A stretch of DNA of 64,000 bases from Peteryoungia rhizophila (GCF_004912145.1 NZ_STGT01000003.1:868001-932000); one strand, 5' to 3'. Shown: positions 18,377-27,147, numbered from the stretch's first letter. Translations and numbers: made by a program. The notes: generated from the letters alone by a model not told the origin.

Positions 18377-18856
18377 ATGAGCTCTCTTCTTCCCGGCCTC
18401 CTCACCCGCTACACCCTCGTCTTCATCGGGGCGCAAATCTTCATCTATCTGCTGGTGCTGGTGCTCGACAGCTATGGCTGGGGCGACAGCCTGTCATCGG
18501 CCGGCAATGTGGCCGTGTTGATGGCCGCCGGCTCCTCTGCCGGCAGCTTCGTGGCCGAGCGGCTGAAGGCACGCCCGAGCTGGGGTCTGAGCCTCAAGCT
18601 GTGCGCCCTGCTTGCGGTCGTCGCCACGGTTCTTGGTGGGTTGGTGCTGACCGGCATCGTCTTGTTCAACGGCCTCACCATGGCGGAGTTGCAGCTGCTG
18701 GCCGGCGAAATGGGCATGACGCCTGTCACGGCGGCTCTGGTGCTCGCCGGAGTGTCCCTGGCACTTTCCTTTCCGGTGACGTTGGCGGGTTTCCGCATCG
18801 GAGCCGGTCAGGTGGCGAAGCAAATAGAGAAACAGGCGAAGCTGACGGAGATCTGA
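18377..18856 (+). CDS. Four-segment inner-membrane protein, ABZJ_00895-like
   Basis: A 159-residue protein with four predicted membrane segments, beginning MSSLLPGLLTRYTLVFIGAQ and ending with a basic/acidic tail (AKQIEKQAKLTEI). The pattern (two segments, a basic loop with ERLKARPSWG, two more segments) fits the ABZJ_00895 family of unknown function, but I rely on recall and not on a search. It is divergent from the GNAT gene and followed by a repeat. Confidence 0.7.
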   Translation: MSSLLPGLLTRYTLVFIGAQIFIYLLVLVLDSYGWGDSLSSAGNVAVLMAAGSSAGSFVAERLKARPSWGLSLKLCALLAVVATVLGGLVLTGIVLFNGLTMAELQLLAGEMGMTPVTAALVLAGVSLALSFPVTLAGFRIGAGQVAKQIEKQAKLTEI

Positions 18857-18872
18857 GGGGCAGTCCCTTCAA

Positions 18873-18993
18873 GTCGTCATGCTCGGGCTTGTCCCGGGCA
18901 TCTGCTGCGGTTGCCCAGCGCGCCACGTCAGCAAAAAGGTCGAGCCTGTCGTAGATGTCGGCAGATCCTCGGGACAAGCCCGAGGATGACGAT
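18873..18993. repeat. Inverted-repeat element with 30-base arms
   Basis: Near-identical arms face each other: GTCATGCTCGGGCTTGTCCC at about 18877 and, on the other strand, GTCATCCTCGGGCTTGTCCC ending at about 18993, separated by about 55 bases. This is a common rhizobial intergenic element, MITE-like in outline but with no gene inside. It lies between two convergent genes and could act as a two-way terminator. Confidence 0.75.
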
Positions 18994-19012
18994 CCCATGA
19001 AATCCTGGTGCC

Positions 19013-19672
19013 TCAGCCCAGGCTGATGGCCGTGAAGACCGCCGAATAATGCACGATGGCGGCTGTCACGACGAAGGCGTGCCAGATCGCGTTCTGGAAG
19101 CGCAGTCGTTCCCAGACATGGAAGACGACGCCGGCGGAATAGATGCAGCCGCCCACGATGATCAACGTGAGCGTCACGCCCGGAATGATTTCCGAGATCG
19201 GGCCCATGGCGAGCGCGCCGCTCCAGCCCATGCCGAGATAGAGCAGGATGGCGAGACGGTCGTAGCGGCCGGGGAAGCGGAATTTCAGCCAGATGCCGGT
19301 AAACGCCGTGGTCCAGATGCCGATCAGCAGCGCCAGGATCATGGGGCGATCGGCGCCCTGGACGAGGAAGGGCGTGTAGGTGGAGGCGATCAGGATGAAG
19401 ATCGCGGAATGGTCGAAGCGGCGCAGGATCCACTTCACGCGGGAATGCGGCCACATGTTGTAGGTGAAGGAAACGCCGAGCGAGATGATCAGGCCGAGGC
19501 CGTAGATCCAGCTCGCTGCGATATTCGCATAGTCGGAATAGACAGTGGCGTAGAAGATCAGCGCGGTTGCGCCGACCAGCGCGAAGACGACGCCGATGCC
19601 ATGGATGATCCCGTCGGCGACCAGCTCGTGCAGGTCGTAGGCGCGGCCAAACTTGAAGTGCTCGGTACTCAT
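19013..19672 (-). CDS. Hemolysin III / YqfA-family membrane protein
   Basis: A 219-residue protein with seven predicted membrane segments. The PAQR/HlyIII signature residues are visible: ELVADGIIHGIGVVFA near the N-terminus, RRFDHSAIFILIASTYTPF in the middle and WHAFVVTAAIVHYSAVF at the end, holding the conserved aspartate and histidines of the likely metal site. The bacterial family is implicated in membrane-stress responses. The start at 19672 follows an AAGAG ribosome site. Confidence 0.93.
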   Translation of the reverse strand: MSTEHFKFGRAYDLHELVADGIIHGIGVVFALVGATALIFYATVYSDYANIAASWIYGLGLIISLGVSFTYNMWPHSRVKWILRRFDHSAIFILIASTYTPFLVQGADRPMILALLIGIWTTAFTGIWLKFRFPGRYDRLAILLYLGMGWSGALAMGPISEIIPGVTLTLIIVGGCIYSAGVVFHVWERLRFQNAIWHAFVVTAAIVHYSAVFTAISLG

Positions 19673-19871
19673 GACGTCTCTTCGTTTCTCGTCGTCTGTT
19701 GCGATTTTAGCCCGCGAAGCATGGTAACAAATGATGGCCGAAAAGCTCCCGGCGGACAAGCATGGCGCTCTTCACGATCACACCACGACTGTAACCTTGC
19801 TTGCTTGCCTTCTCGTGACACGCCGCCTACCAATCAATGGTTACCGCCGAAATTGGTTGCCGAGAAATATC

Positions 19872-20255
19872 ATGCGTTTCACCATCCTCGCTACATTTGC
19901 CGCCCTGCTCACCTATTGCTGGTTCCTCCTGAAAGTGGGGCAGGCGCGGAAGAAGTTTGGCATCGATGCGCCGAAGACGACCGGCAATGCCGACTTCGAG
20001 CGGGTCTTTCGCGTGCAGCAGAACACGGTGGAGCAGATGGTGCTGTTCCTGCCGTCGCTCTGGATCTTCGGCTTCTACGTCTCCGACATCCTGGCCGGTC
20101 TGCTCGGCCTCGGATGGACGGCGGCGCGAGCGCTTTATGCGGCAGAGTATTACGCCGATGCCAAAACGCGGGGCCCGGGGGCGGCGCTGACGTTTTTGAT
20201 CGGGATCGTGCTGCTCGTGGGCGGGACGATCGGGGCGCTGCTTGGTGGCGTGTGA
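19872..20255 (+). CDS. MAPEG-family membrane protein
   Basis: A 127-residue protein with four hydrophobic segments and the MAPEG signature FRVQQNTVEQMVLFLPSLWI. MAPEG proteins include membrane glutathione S-transferases; bacterial members are often of unknown substrate. The ATG at 19872 is chosen because the hydrophobic first segment begins there. It is divergent from the HlyIII-like gene by 199 bases. Confidence 0.9.
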   Translation: MRFTILATFAALLTYCWFLLKVGQARKKFGIDAPKTTGNADFERVFRVQQNTVEQMVLFLPSLWIFGFYVSDILAGLLGLGWTAARALYAAEYYADAKTRGPGAALTFLIGIVLLVGGTIGALLGGV

Positions 20256-20412
20256 GCGGGCAGCTGGCGCACGCGTGGATCCCGGATATGAGCGCGTGCG
20301 CTGGTCATGATGGCGATCATGGCGTTGAAACGGGCATGGGACATGCCGGGCTCGAGGTTTGGCTGCGGCGCGAACAGCGCGGGCGGCGGATTGGTTCTTG
20401 CAAGGCCTCAAG

Positions 20413-20441
20413 TCGACAGCGTGGCGGCCTTGTCGTATAAT
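20413..20441 (+). promoter_or_regulatory. Sigma-70-like promoter of the toxin-antitoxin operon
   Basis: TCGACA at 20413-20418 (one mismatch to the consensus) and TATAAT at 20436-20441 (exact) are separated by 17 bases, 34 bases before the antitoxin ATG. This is by far the closest match to a housekeeping promoter in the window. A short AGTACT palindrome directly after the -10 box may be the operator for autorepression. Confidence 0.7.
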
Positions 20442-20474
20442 CAGTACTACACACGAGAACGCCAGGTGACCCGG

Positions 20475-20747
20475 ATGAACCGCCCTCTCACCCTCGATGA
20501 TACGCTGAAGGCCCGGCTTGCCGATCTGGCGAACCGCACGGAGCGGACGGAGGATCAACTGCTGCAGGAGGCCGTGCGGTACTATCTGGACCGGGCAGAT
20601 GGGCGCGCCGGATTTCTGGCTGAGGCCGAACAGTCCTGGTTGGACTATCAGGCCGATGGCCAGCACCTGACGGGGGCAGAGGCGCGCGCCTGGCTGCAAA
20701 GCTGGGGAACGCCGCATGAGAAGGCACCGCCGGAGTGCCACGACTGA
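20475..20747 (+). CDS. Ribbon-helix-helix antitoxin
   Basis: A 90-residue protein with a ribbon-helix-helix N-terminus (RPLTLDDTLKARLADLANRT, then DQLLQEAVRYYLDR) and a toxin-binding C-terminal half (AEAEQSWLDYQADGQHLTGA). This is the antitoxin of a type II pair and the DNA-binding repressor of its operon. The start at 20475 follows the promoter at 20413. Its last 13 bases overlap the toxin gene. Confidence 0.88.
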   Translation: MNRPLTLDDTLKARLADLANRTERTEDQLLQEAVRYYLDRADGRAGFLAEAEQSWLDYQADGQHLTGAEARAWLQSWGTPHEKAPPECHD

Positions 20748-21028
20748 TCGTTACAAAGCGCGCGGCTGCGGGCATCGGACGATGCCGCAGTTTTCTTGGC
20801 CAGCATTCGTCAGAGGCGGCAGCGCGGGCTGGTCAAAGCATCGTGCTGACGCTCTTCAAACTCGAGACATCTCCTCTGATTGGGCGCCCAGTCGAGGGAC
20901 ATAATCCTTTGCGCGAACTGGTCATCCCATTTGGTAAGAGTGGCTATGTGGCTCTCTATCGCTACGACGCCGAAGCGGAAACAGTTTACGTCCTGGCATT
21001 CCGGCACCAACGTGAAGCCGGCTACTAG
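20735..21028 (+). CDS. RelE/ParE-family toxin
   Basis: A 97-residue protein using a GTG start that overlaps the antitoxin end by 13 bases. The ParE/RelE fold is indicated by LETSPLIGRPVEGHNPLREL, the strand IPFGKSGYVALYRYD and the end VYVLAFRHQREAGY. ParE members poison gyrase, RelE members cut mRNA on the ribosome; the ending with RHQREAGY suggests the ParE-like branch. The overlap couples translation to the antitoxin. Confidence 0.87.
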   Translation: MPRLIVTKRAAAGIGRCRSFLGQHSSEAAARAGQSIVLTLFKLETSPLIGRPVEGHNPLRELVIPFGKSGYVALYRYDAEAETVYVLAFRHQREAGY

Positions 21029-21058
21029 ATTCGCACCAAGCGGCGCTGCGGCTCCACT

Positions 21059-21088
21059 AAAAAAACGAGGGGACTTACGCCCCCTCGC
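21059..21088 (-). terminator. Intrinsic terminator of the xyl operon
   Basis: On the minus strand the stem CGAGGGG / CCCCTCG is followed by a run of eight U (A at 21059-21066 on the plus strand). It starts 26 bases after the xylG stop. Confidence 0.85.
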
Positions 21089-21114
21089 CTCAATTGTTTC
21101 GTTTCAGCGATGGC

Positions 21115-21900
21115 TCACGTCGTCTGCATGGCACCAGGACCCGCCACGGCGCCGGGCGGGCACTTGCCCAGGATGATCATGCCGAGCACTTCGTCCTTGG
21201 TCACATCCTCGGTGCGGGCATGGCCCACCACGCGGCCGTTCTTCATGACGAAGACGCGGTCTGCGAGGTCGAAGACGTCGTGGATGTCGTGGCTGATCAG
21301 GAAGATGCCGATGCCGTCCTTCTTCAGCTGCATGATGAGGTCACCGACCTGGGCGGTTTCCTGCGGACCCAAGGCGGCCGTCGGTTCGTCCATGATCAGG
21401 ATCTGGGCGTCGAAGAGGATCGCACGCGCGATCGCCACCGACTGGCGCTGACCACCGGAGAGTGCCTTTACCGGCTCCTTGAAGCGCTGGAAGTTGGGGT
21501 TCAGGCGCCCCATGACTTCGCGCGCCTTGGCTTCCATCGCAACGTCATCGAGCGTGCCCCAGGCGGTGCGCAGCTCGCGGCCGAGATAGAGGTTGGCGGC
21601 GGCATCGACGTTATCGGCGACGGCGAGCGTCTGGTAGATCGTCTCGATGCCATACTTCTTGGCGTCGCGCGGATTATTGATATCGGCGAAATCGCCGCGG
21701 ACCAGGATATCGCCGTTGTCGCGCTTGTAGGCGCCCGACAGGATCTTGATCAGGGTCGACTTGCCGGCACCATTATGGCCGAGCAGGGCCACGACTTCGC
21801 CGGGGAAGAGGTCGATGGAGGCGTCATCGACGGCGTGAATGCCGCCGAAGGAGATGGAAACATTGCGCATTTCCACGAGGGGGGTACGATTGTCCGACAT
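21115..21900 (-). CDS. xylG: Sugar ABC transporter ATP-binding protein, single-domain XylG type
   Basis: A 261-residue ABC ATPase: Walker [15 protein letters not shown], signature [15 protein letters not shown], Walker [13 protein letters not shown] and switch histidine in [12 protein letters not shown]. It has one nucleotide-binding domain, half the size of the two-domain XylG of E. coli, so it presumably works as a dimer. It energises import of the sugar bound by the XylF-like protein. It follows the permease by 14 bases and ends with a terminator. The start at 21900 is the family start. Confidence 0.93.
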   Translation of the reverse strand: MSDNRTPLVEMRNVSISFGGIHAVDDASIDLFPGEVVALLGHNGAGKSTLIKILSGAYKRDNGDILVRGDFADINNPRDAKKYGIETIYQTLAVADNVDAAANLYLGRELRTAWGTLDDVAMEAKAREVMGRLNPNFQRFKEPVKALSGGQRQSVAIARAILFDAQILIMDEPTAALGPQETAQVGDLIMQLKKDGIGIFLISHDIHDVFDLADRVFVMKNGRVVGHARTEDVTKDEVLGMIILGKCPPGAVAGPGAMQTT

Positions 21901-21914
21901 GAGTTCTACTCCCC

Positions 21915-23228
21915 TTACTTCGCACGCGAGCGGTAGACGGTGTCGAGCCAGACCGCGACGACGAGCACGATACCGATGACGATGCTCTGGAGCGGTGTGT
22001 CGAGACCGAGCAGAACCATGCCCGAGTTGAGTGATTGCATGACGATGGCGCCGAGCATGGCACCGGCGATGGTGCCGACGCCGCCGGCGAGCGAGGTTCC
22101 ACCAATGACGGCAGCCGCGATGGTGTAGAGTTCGTCGAGCGTGCCTTGCGCATTGGTCGCCGCATTGAGGCGGGCGGTCGAGATGGCGGCGGCGACGGCG
22201 CAGAGTGCGCCCATCAGCGCGAACATCTTGACGATGACCCACTTGACCTTGATGCCGGCGAGTTCAGCGGCTTCCGGGTTGCCGCCGATCGCGAAGACAT
22301 AACGGCCGAAACGGGTGCGGTTGGTGATGAAGGCCATGACCATGGCGATACCGATGGCGATCAGGACGGGAACGGCGATGCCGAGACCGATCTGCAGACC
22401 GCCTTCCGGCCAGGCAATGCCGTTGGCTTCCGCATATCGCTTCGCCAGATTGACCGGCATGTAATAGCTGTTGGCGACCCAGACGGCCCCGAGCACGGCC
22501 ACGCAGCCGGAGATGACGAGGAAATATTCGGCCCAGACCGGGCGCAGCGGGAAGCCGAAGCGACGGCGCTGCCGGCGGGTATTGAGGATGGTGAGCACGA
22601 TCATCAGGCAGGCGACGAGGCCGACGATCCAGCTGGCCGTGACCCCGATCGAACCATCCGCACCGCCGCCCATCAGACGGTAGGTGGTATCCATCGGGGC
22701 AACCGTTGCACCTGAGGTGACCATCCACGCGGCGCCTCGCCAGACGAGCAGGCCGCCGAGCGTGACGATGAAGGCGGGCACGCCGAGGAAGGCGATGATC
22801 GCGCCATGCAGGGCGCCGATCGCCGTGCCGACGAGGATGCCGGCCGAGAGCGCGATGATCCACATCATCGGATGTTCGAAACCGATGATCGGCGGCAGGA
22901 TGCGGGCCTGAAGCACCGCCATGATCATGCCGACAAAACCGAGGATCGAGCCGACCGAGAGGTCGATGTTTCGGGTGACGATGACCAGCACCATGCCCGT
23001 TGCCATGACCGAGACGGAAGCCGCCTGAACCGAGAGGTTCCAGAGGTTACGCGAGGTGAGGAACAGGCCGTTCGACAGGATGTCGAACCCGACCCAGATC
23101 AGCCCCAGTGCGATCACCATGCCGAGCAGGCGCGTGTCGATCTCTGTGGCCTGGAAGAAGCGCTTCAGCGCTGAAACATTGGATGCCCGGGCTCCGTGCG
23201 CGGGTGTGGCAAGGCTGTGATCCGCCAT
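21915..23228 (-). CDS. xylH: D-xylose-type ABC transporter permease
   Basis: A 437-residue membrane protein with ten or more segments. The family marks [39 protein letters not shown] and [16 protein letters not shown] identify the carbohydrate permease branch, and the extra length (more than 400 residues against about 330 for ribose permeases) matches XylH. The ATG at 23228 follows GGGGAG. It is separated from xylF by 237 bases containing a strong hairpin. Confidence 0.93.
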   Translation of the reverse strand: MADHSLATPAHGARASNVSALKRFFQATEIDTRLLGMVIALGLIWVGFDILSNGLFLTSRNLWNLSVQAASVSVMATGMVLVIVTRNIDLSVGSILGFVGMIMAVLQARILPPIIGFEHPMMWIIALSAGILVGTAIGALHGAIIAFLGVPAFIVTLGGLLVWRGAAWMVTSGATVAPMDTTYRLMGGGADGSIGVTASWIVGLVACLMIVLTILNTRRQRRRFGFPLRPVWAEYFLVISGCVAVLGAVWVANSYYMPVNLAKRYAEANGIAWPEGGLQIGLGIAVPVLIAIGIAMVMAFITNRTRFGRYVFAIGGNPEAAELAGIKVKWVIVKMFALMGALCAVAAAISTARLNAATNAQGTLDELYTIAAAVIGGTSLAGGVGTIAGAMLGAIVMQSLNSGMVLLGLDTPLQSIVIGIVLVVAVWLDTVYRSRAK

Positions 23229-23405
23229 ACGAATTATTCTCCCCAGTCGTTTGTCGGCTTGCGAAGGCCACGCGTCTCGCGCGGGCTTGCGGACTTCGTG
23301 TCCGCCATGCGGATCGAGGCATCTTTTCTGTGGCGAAACCCGATGGAAGACAGCCCCTTAAAGCCGCGTTCCCGGTCCGTGCCGCAATGCTCCCGACCAG
23401 TCGAA

Positions 23406-23431
23406 ACGCCGCAGCGCAATGGCTGCGGCGT
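23406..23431. terminator. Perfect 10-base-pair hairpin between xylF and xylH
   Basis: Arms ACGCCGCAGC (23406-23415) and GCTGCGGCGT (23422-23431) with a 6-base loop sit 35 bases after the xylF stop. No U-run follows on the minus strand. Such hairpins after binding-protein genes commonly stabilise the upstream message or reduce read-through so that the binding protein is made in excess. Confidence 0.65.
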
Positions 23432-23465
23432 CCCGGCTCAAGCTCTGTGCTCAGTCACTTCAGGA

Positions 23466-24506
23466 TCAGTTGCAGGCTGCAACGGAACCGGCGGCAACGC
23501 CCTGGCATGCTTCTTCCTTGGAGATCCAGCCAGCGTCGATGACGGTGGCGAGGTTTTCCTTGGTGATCGGCAGCGGAGCGATGAAGAAGGAGTTCATTTC
23601 GGTGCCCTTCGGGCCGCCGGAGAACTTCACGGTGCCGGCGACTTCGTCCATCGACTTGCCAGCGGCCAGTTCGTTGGCGATTTCAGCAGCCTTCTTGCCG
23701 AGTTCGCGGCTGTCCTTCCAGACAGACACGGTCTGCGTGCCGAGAGCGACGCGGTTCAGAGCGGCCTTGTCGCCGTCCTGACCGGAGACCGGAACGGAAC
23801 CGGCGAGACCCTGGGCTTCGAGAGCTGCAACCACACCGCCGGCCATGCCGTCGTTGGACGAAACAACGGCGTCAACCGCGTTGTTGTTGGCGGTCAGGAA
23901 CTGCTCCATGTTCTTCTGGGCAGCTTCCGGCTTCCAGCCGTCGGTATAGGCTTCGCCGACATTCTTGATCTTGCCCGAGTCGATGGCTTCCTTCAGCACT
24001 TCGACCTGGCCGGAATAGAGGAAGTCGGAGTTCGGATCGGTCGAGGCGCCCTTGATGAAGACGTAATTGCCTTCCGGCTTCGCCTTGAACACTTCGCGAG
24101 CCTGCATGCGGCCCACTTCCTTGTTGTCGAACGTGACGTAGTAAGCGTCGGGGTTCTCGATCAGGCGGTCGTAACCGACGACCGGGATGCCTTCGGCAGT
24201 GGCCTTTTCAATGGCCGGGCCGATTGCTTCCGAATCCTGGGCGAGAACGATCAGGGCGTTTGCACCCTGCGCGATCAGGCTTTCGATGTCGGTCAGCTGC
24301 TTGGCGGCAGACGTCTGGGCGTCGGCCGAGATGTACTTGTTGCCGGCGGCTTCGAGGGCTGCCTTGATCGCGGCCTCGTCCGTCTTCCAACGCTCTTCCT
24401 GGAAGTTCGACCAGGAAACGCCGACGGTCAGACCTTCGGCATTGGCGACGGAATGCAGGCTCACGATGACGGCAGTCGCTGCCATCAGCTTCAATACGGA
24501 TTTCAT
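23466..24506 (-). CDS. xylF: D-xylose-type ABC transporter substrate-binding protein
   Basis: A 346-residue periplasmic binding protein with a signal peptide (MKSVLKLMAATAVIVSLHSV, cleavage probably after ANA). The mature part matches XylF closely: GVSWSNFQEERWKTDE, VVGYDRLIENPDAYYVTFDN, FLTANNNAVDAVVSSNDGMA and SGQDGDKAALNRVALGTQT. XylF delivers D-xylose to the XylHG importer. The start at 24506 follows GGGAGG. It is first in the operon, facing the divergent ROK regulator. Confidence 0.95.
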   Translation of the reverse strand: MKSVLKLMAATAVIVSLHSVANAEGLTVGVSWSNFQEERWKTDEAAIKAALEAAGNKYISADAQTSAAKQLTDIESLIAQGANALIVLAQDSEAIGPAIEKATAEGIPVVGYDRLIENPDAYYVTFDNKEVGRMQAREVFKAKPEGNYVFIKGASTDPNSDFLYSGQVEVLKEAIDSGKIKNVGEAYTDGWKPEAAQKNMEQFLTANNNAVDAVVSSNDGMAGGVVAALEAQGLAGSVPVSGQDGDKAALNRVALGTQTVSVWKDSRELGKKAAEIANELAAGKSMDEVAGTVKFSGGPKGTEMNSFFIAPLPITKENLATVIDAGWISKEEACQGVAAGSVAACN

Positions 24507-24603
24507 TTTAAACCTCCCAAGGTGAAAGCGGACCGTCGGAAGACCTCCCAACCTACGACCCGCTGCGAAACTGCCATTACCCCATGGACCCCCGTCCAAT
24601 GGT

Positions 24604-24624
24604 TTTTCTCGACAGTCGAGAAAA
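24604..24624. promoter_or_regulatory. Probable operator of the ROK regulator
   Basis: A perfect inverted repeat with 10-base arms, TTTTCTCGAC at 24604-24613 and GTCGAGAAAA at 24615-24624, around a single A. It lies about 98 bases before xylF and 87 before the regulator. Near-perfect symmetry of this length in a divergent promoter points to the repressor's binding site. Confidence 0.75.
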
Positions 24625-24710
24625 TAACTGTCAGAAGATTCTCACGCTGTCAACACGGGCCGGAGGAGCCTTGCAAAGACAGTGACCAAATGCTTTGGGA
24701 GGAGCATGCG

Positions 24711-25955
24711 GTGGACCAGACGAGAGCGGGCGACAAACCCAACATGACAGCCAGTCCGAGGGCGAGCACGGAAGCGGTTCGCCACCAGAACAACGGGCTC
24801 GTGCTGAAGGTGCTCCGGCGCGAGGGGCCGCTTGCGCATACCGATCTCTCGGCCGCCACCGGGCTTTCCTCGGCCACCGTTTCGGCCATCACCGCTCACC
24901 TCGAAAAGAACGGATTGCTGGACCGGCGCGAAGTCGCCAATGCCGGTCAGCGCGGGCGGCCGCGGGTTCTGTTCGCTCGGCGGCGAGACGCAGCGCATGT
25001 CATTGCGGTGCGCATTTCCTCGCATGCCGTCCAGTATTCGCTGGCCGATTATCGCGGCACGATGATCGACCGGTTCGAAGAGGCACGCGAGCAGGGTCCG
25101 GAAACGCCCCGACGTTTCCTCGAGGGCTTTCGCGCTGCGATCGCCAGGATCATCCAGCGCTCGCGCCTGCCCGCTTCGGCCATCTCGACGGTCTCGATCT
25201 CCAGCAAGGGGCTGGTCGATCGCGAAGGGGCGAAGCTCTTGTGGTCGCCGGTCTTCGGCTATCAGGAACTCGACTTTCAGACGGCCCTTTCCGACTTCGG
25301 CGAAAGCCGCATCCATCTCTTCAACGAGAGCCTGCTGGTCACCCATGCGCTGGCGCTGCGCCTGGAGAAGACCCGCGGCACGCCGCTGGTCTCGCTCGCG
25401 ACACTGTCGCTCGGCCATTCGATCGGGCTCGGGATCGCCTATCGTGACCAGCATGGCGATCTCGAGATCCGGGCGCCGAATTTCGGCCATATGCTGCATG
25501 CCAATGACGGCAAGCTCTGCCGCTGCGGGGCGATCGGCTGTATAGAGGCCTCGGCCGGTTTCTACGGCATCCTGCGCATGGCCTTCGAAGTACCGCCGGA
25601 CACGATCCCGGCGAAGTTCGTGCCGCTTTCGGAAATGGAAAAGATCGCGAGCCGCGCCCGCCAGGGCCACCGCGCCTCCGAATACGCCTTCCGCCAGGCA
25701 GGCCTGGCGCTCGGCCAGGGCCTTGCGCGGATGCTCAGCCTCGCCGAGGAAACCATGCCGATCGCGATCACCGGTCCCGGCACGCGCTTCATGGATCTGC
25801 TCACCCGCGGCCTCGACGAGGGGCTGGCGCAATCCCAGCATGTGCGGGTGCGCGGGGCGCCGGAGATTTTGATCATTACCGAGGAAGAGACGCTCGTCTT
25901 CGAGGGGCATGTCGATCGGGCGCTGACCGAGATCGATCAGGATCTGGGCGGGTGA
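24711..25955 (+). CDS. ROK-family transcriptional regulator, probable repressor of the xylose importer
   Basis: About 414 residues: an N-terminal winged helix (LKVLRREGPLAHTDLSAATG, then SSATVSAITAHLEKNGL) and a ROK sugar-binding domain with the zinc motif CRCGAIGCIEA. The kinase-type ND pair is replaced by FNESLL, which suits a regulator and not a sugar kinase. The GTG at 24711 is preferred, since GGGAGGAG ends six bases before it; an ATG at 24744 is possible. Gene order implies control of xylFHG by binding xylose or a relative. A 919-codon frame that includes antisense xylF is spurious. Confidence 0.9.
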   Translation: MDQTRAGDKPNMTASPRASTEAVRHQNNGLVLKVLRREGPLAHTDLSAATGLSSATVSAITAHLEKNGLLDRREVANAGQRGRPRVLFARRRDAAHVIAVRISSHAVQYSLADYRGTMIDRFEEAREQGPETPRRFLEGFRAAIARIIQRSRLPASAISTVSISSKGLVDREGAKLLWSPVFGYQELDFQTALSDFGESRIHLFNESLLVTHALALRLEKTRGTPLVSLATLSLGHSIGLGIAYRDQHGDLEIRAPNFGHMLHANDGKLCRCGAIGCIEASAGFYGILRMAFEVPPDTIPAKFVPLSEMEKIASRARQGHRASEYAFRQAGLALGQGLARMLSLAEETMPIAITGPGTRFMDLLTRGLDEGLAQSQHVRVRGAPEILIITEEETLVFEGHVDRALTEIDQDLGG

Positions 25956-25974
25956 TGGCCTTTCTTGAGTGACG

Positions 25975-26406
25975 TCAACGCACAGGCTTTGCCCAGACGG
26001 TCCAGAGCCTCGTGGGCGACAAGGCGTCTCCGGCACCGGCAAGATAGAGCCCCCTGATCGAGCGAACTGCCGCCCATAACGAAAAGATGTATCCCACGTT
26101 GAGGAGCGAAATGTTTCGCATCCTGGCATGCGCTGCTTCGAGGGCATTCGTCGGCGGGAAGCCGAAAATCATCACGAGGAAAATCACCAGGAGCAGACCC
26201 CCGCTCACCAGCGCGACCGAACTGGTCTGGTACTGAAAGACAGCATGGCTGCGCACCCGCTCATCTTCGGAGGATCTTGCCCGAGAGGATCTCGCATAGG
26301 CCACCAGCAGCAAGGGCCAGAAGAACAGTCCAAACAGGATGAAGGCATAGTTTCGAGCCGTGTTGAATTCCCTGGCCTTGGATCCGATGGTCTCCGCCTC
26401 CGACAT
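25975..26406 (-). CDS. Small inner-membrane protein of unknown function
   Basis: A 143-residue protein with three or four membrane segments and charged N-terminal residues (MSEAETIGSKAREFNTARNY). The loop SEDERVRSHAVFQYQTSSVA between segments recalls the DUF4870/Tic20-like families, in which a short soluble helix separates two segment pairs; the assignment is tentative. The start at 26406 follows GGGAGG. It converges with the ROK gene. Confidence 0.65.
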   Translation of the reverse strand: MSEAETIGSKAREFNTARNYAFILFGLFFWPLLLVAYARSSRARSSEDERVRSHAVFQYQTSSVALVSGGLLLVIFLVMIFGFPPTNALEAAHARMRNISLLNVGYIFSLWAAVRSIRGLYLAGAGDALSPTRLWTVWAKPVR

Positions 26407-26934
26407 TGACACCTCCCATGATTGCAAGAATGATTTAGCTCCCGCAGCTCGATGGCACAATCCGACATCGATCCGACTCTCTTGGCGGGATTAACAAGGA
26501 GTGACCGCAAACTGTCGGATCCGAGCAACGCGGCGGCGAAATCTCGAGCGACACGATGCTGCTTCCGATTGGGTCGAAGGGAAACGAGGGTGGACAATGA
26601 CGACGAGGCGCCAGATCTGACGCTGCCCCCGTGGCGCGAGAAGCTCGACGCTGTGCAGGTTGTGACTGGCCCTCCGGAAAGCCCAATGACCAAGGCCTCC
26701 ACCGCGGTCCGGCGCGGGGACGATAAGAAGCGCTGAGGCACTGCCGGGGCCGCCGCCCCTCTGAACATGCCGATGAAGGCATGACGCAACGCCCATTTTC
26801 AGATCGACCTTTTAAGAAAGCTCATGCATAGGGGGCGGATCAAGTTTCGACATGCAAAGACGCGCGCGGCTGAGAGGTGAGACGCCATCCGAGCAGTTGA
26901 ACCATCTCGTGGCCGTGCTTAGAGAGAGACCCCG
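26407..26934. other. 527-base stretch with only one weak coding candidate
   Basis: Apart from the possible short frame at 26590-26736, nothing convincing is seen. Base composition changes along the stretch and no palindromic repeat of the kinds found elsewhere is present. Promoters for the flanking minus-strand membrane gene and for the small plus-strand gene at 26935 must lie here. Confidence 0.3.
26590..26736 (+). CDS. Possible 48-residue acidic protein
   Basis: A GTG start gives VDNDDEAPDLTLPPWREKLD and a basic end (AVRRGDDKKR). The only support is an amphipathic, protein-like composition and weak purines before the GTG. It overlaps no better candidate. It may not be a gene. Confidence 0.2.
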   Translation: MDNDDEAPDLTLPPWREKLDAVQVVTGPPESPMTKASTAVRRGDDKKR

Positions 26935-27147
26935 ATGATCAAGATCATGGTATTGCTGCATTCGGCTCAGGGCCGGGACTGGCAGACGCCGCCAAAGGGC
27001 ACGAGCCTGAAGACCCTGGCTGAGGCTGAGGAACAGGGACTGATCGAGGTCCGTGGCGAATTTCAGAAGCGCCAGTTCCGGCTGACGACCCGCGGCTTTT
27101 CGACTGTCGAACACGACCGAAAGCGGCTTGCGGCACGTCTTAGCTGA
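26935..27147 (+). CDS. Small hypothetical protein with a winged-helix-like segment
   Basis: A 70-residue protein, MIKIMVLLHSAQGRDWQTPP then SLKTLAEAEEQGLIEVRGEF and QFRLTTRGFSTVEHDRK. The middle reads like a helix followed by a beta-wing, as in small winged-helix proteins. No family is recognised. The ribosome site is weak and an internal ATG (26947) is possible. Confidence 0.45.
   Translation: MIKIMVLLHSAQGRDWQTPPKGTSLKTLAEAEEQGLIEVRGEFQKRQFRLTTRGFSTVEHDRKRLAARLS

Noticed and set aside
18873..18993. Possible insertion sequence because of 30-base inverted arms
   Set aside because: Only 55 bases lie between the arms, with no transposase frame and no evident target duplication.
23196..24710. 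Upstream part of a 919-codon open frame ending in the ROK gene
   Set aside because: It lies antisense to xylF and the xylF-xylH gap; helix-turn-helix homology starts only after 24711, where a ribosome site and GTG occur.
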